From Chloroflexota bacterium (lineage in GTDB: Bacteria; Chloroflexota; UBA4733): a stretch of 6,732 bases of DNA. The DNA is taken from assembly GCA_023381895.1 (NCBI GenBank), contig JAMCTA010000062.1, positions 1 to 6,732 on the forward strand, written 5' to 3'. A program made the position numbers and the translations under genes. Under the pieces are notes generated by a model. The model did not search any database, was not told where the DNA came from, and saw only the letters and a program-made list of their open reading frames with translations. Position 1 is the first letter of the stretch. Each line of letters starts with the position of its first letter. Shown piece by piece: positions 5,748 to 6,732 of the stretch.

Positions 5748-6554
5748 GTGACCACGCCAACACTCCAGACCCTGTTGGATGACCAGCTCGAGCAGCGGTT
5801 GCGCAGGCTGGCTACCGTGTCACTGCCGCCAGGGCTAGAAGGGCGGATCCGGGCCCAGATCGGCCTCGCCGGCTCCTACTTCACACTCGCGACACCGATT
5901 GGCACGGTGTTCATCGCACTCAGCACCCGGGGCATCATCGCGGTCGATACCGCTCCAGACGCAGCCACGTTCGAGGAGCGCTATCGCACGACCTCTGGCC
6001 GGGTGATGCACCCGCTCGCCAAGCCCCCAGCGGCGCTCCTCTCCAAGCTCGAACGGCACCTCGCTGGTCATCACCAGGACATTCCCTTCGACCTCGACAG
6101 CCTCACACCCTTCCAACGTGCTGTTCTCCGCACCACGGCGGAGATTCCCTTCGGTGAGGTACGACCATACGTCTGGGTGGCAACGCACACTGGCCACCCC
6201 CGTGCTGCGCGAGCTGCTGGCTCGGCGCTGGCTCAGAACCCGATTCCCCTCTTCATCCCCTGCCACCGTGTGGTGCGCAGCGATGGCATCATTGGCGAGT
6301 ATGCCCTCGGCACGGCGGCCAAACGCCACCTGCTGCAAGCGGAAGGAGTCGACCTCACTCATCTCACGGCGCTCGGCCGGCACGGCATTCGCTTCGTTGG
6401 CTCGGACACCACGCAGATCGTCTGTTATCCTACCTGCCGCGATGCCCGCCAGATTCAGCCATCGCATCTGCAGTCCTTTCATAGCCTCACAGAGGCGGCC
6501 GCTGCTGGGTATCACCCCTGCCGGCGTTGTCAGCCAGTAGCAGCAGTAGCATGA
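5748..6554 (+). CDS. Methylated-DNA-protein cysteine methyltransferase with C-terminal Ada zinc module
   Basis: The 268-residue protein should remove alkyl groups from O6-methylguanine by transferring them irreversibly to its own Cys172 (PCHRV at 171-175). The Ogt/MGMT domain spans about 44-205. It has TPFQRAVLRTTAEIPFGEV at 120-138, Tyr141, the Arg-containing segment PRAARAAG at 151-158 and Asn164 before the active site. A second module at about 216-263 has the four-cysteine pattern of the Ada N-terminal domain: Cys226, Cys230, Cys258 and Cys261 (CYPTC and PCRRC). In E. coli Ada this module binds zinc and accepts methyl groups from DNA phosphotriesters through its first Cys. Here it stands last, and there is no AraC domain. 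Residues 1-42 precede the catalytic fold; they contain two short helices and LPPGLEGRIRAQIGL, similar in style to segments of some anti-sigma proteins. The start GTG 5748 lies 16 bases after the sigma stop. An adaptive-response role linked to the sigma factor is inference. Confidence 0.9.
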   Translation: MTTPTLQTLLDDQLEQRLRRLATVSLPPGLEGRIRAQIGLAGSYFTLATPIGTVFIALSTRGIIAVDTAPDAATFEERYRTTSGRVMHPLAKPPAALLSKLERHLAGHHQDIPFDLDSLTPFQRAVLRTTAEIPFGEVRPYVWVATHTGHPRAARAAGSALAQNPIPLFIPCHRVVRSDGIIGEYALGTAAKRHLLQAEGVDLTHLTALGRHGIRFVGSDTTQIVCYPTCRDARQIQPSHLQSFHSLTEAAAAGYHPCRRCQPVAAVA

Positions 6555-6632
6555 CGCGGAGCCGGCTGTATGTAGCTGTAGGCAGTCGGAGGCACCGCAC
6601 TGGTCGGTCACATCGCAGAAAGTGAGAAGAGA
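6555..6632. other. Intergenic gap before the oxidoreductase gene
   Basis: No convincing terminator or promoter is visible here. The purine-rich GAGAAGAGA just before 6633 is a weak ribosome binding site for the next gene. Confidence 0.5.
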
Positions 6633-6732
6633 GTGACCACGCGGCGGATCGGAATCATCATGAACGGTGTCACCGGGCGCATGGGGACACGTCAGCACCT
6701 CATCCGCTCTATTCTCGCTCTTCGTGCCCAAG
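6633..6732 (+). CDS. Gfo/Idh/MocA-family oxidoreductase, 5' fragment cut by window end
   Basis: From GTG at 6633 the frame stays open to the window end and gives 33 residues. RRIGIIMNGVTGRMGTRQHL is the first strand and glycine loop of an NAD(P)-binding Rossmann fold, where G-V-T-G-R-M-G contacts the cofactor. The next residues, IRSILALR, fit the start of Gfo/Idh/MocA oxidoreductases that I know from Chloroflexota and other bacteria. These act on sugars, inositols or related polyols. Only the beginning of the cofactor domain is present, so the substrate domain and exact role cannot be judged. DapB-type reductases share the GRMG pattern, but the IIMNGVTGRMGT form argues for Gfo/Idh/MocA. It lies 78 bases after the methyltransferase and is probably a separate functional unit. 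Confidence 0.75.
   Translation, partial: MTTRRIGIIMNGVTGRMGTRQHLIRSILALRAQ

Noticed and set aside
5835..6731. Long minus-strand open frame of 298 codons
   Set aside because: It is antisense to the methyltransferase gene with its Cys172 and zinc motifs and also crosses the oxidoreductase start. It is a GC-rich shadow.
1..6732. CRISPR array, tRNA, rRNA, insertion sequence or phage genes
   Set aside because: No regularly spaced repeats, cloverleaf, transposase motifs or terminal inverted repeats were seen.

Overview
The window is GC-rich bacterial DNA with an accessory-metabolism layout, many GTG starts and Shine-Dalgarno motifs of the AGGAGG type. The gene mix resembles what I know from thermophilic Chloroflexota such as Sphaerobacter and its relatives: a PIG-L deacetylase of the HAAD type, a GntR/UTRA regulator, a PF04909 amidohydrolase, a Gfo/Idh/MocA oxidoreductase, and an ECF sigma factor next to an Ada-like methyltransferase. 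That taxonomic guess is inference only; there is no rRNA or marker gene here.

Layout. (1) Positions 1-1500, plus strand: the 3' part of a tandem-GNAT acetyltransferase gene, then a PIG-L/LmbE-family deacetylase gene with an excellent ribosome binding site. They form a probable operon. (2) Positions 1589-3739, minus strand: gntR, then a short ORF that looks like the shrunken C-terminal end of an ABC-transporter family 5 solute-binding protein, then a PLP-dependent enzyme of the ACC deaminase/D-cysteine desulfhydrase family. The short ORF and the PLP gene overlap by GTGA. (3) Positions 3740-3819: a divergent control region with a perfect 9-bp inverted repeat lying on a plausible sigma-70 promoter. 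(4) Positions 3820-4938, plus strand: a metal-dependent amidohydrolase. (5) Positions 4939-5200: a gene-free stretch with a strong 10-bp hairpin, a 17-bp palindrome, an ECF-type promoter candidate and a protein-like minus-strand reading frame that may be a gene remnant. (6) Positions 5201-6554, plus strand: an ECF sigma factor followed closely by a methylated-DNA-protein cysteine methyltransferase that carries the Ada zinc/phosphotriester module at its C-terminus, the reverse of the E. coli Ada order. (7) From 6633 to the window end: the first 33 codons of a Gfo/Idh/MocA-family oxidoreductase.

How the genes may work together. The acetyltransferase and deacetylase could act on opposite sides of an N-acetyl group. 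The GntR protein probably controls both itself with its downstream PLP gene and the divergent amidohydrolase through the shared inverted repeat, and the transporter remnant suggests that this unit once imported a peptide-like substrate. The most interesting unit is the ECF sigma-Ada pair. The methyltransferase begins with about 40 residues that do not belong to the catalytic fold and resemble the short LPPxL segment found in some anti-sigma proteins. This suggests, but does not prove, an alkylation-damage response in which a suicide methyltransferase both repairs DNA and controls a dedicated sigma factor.
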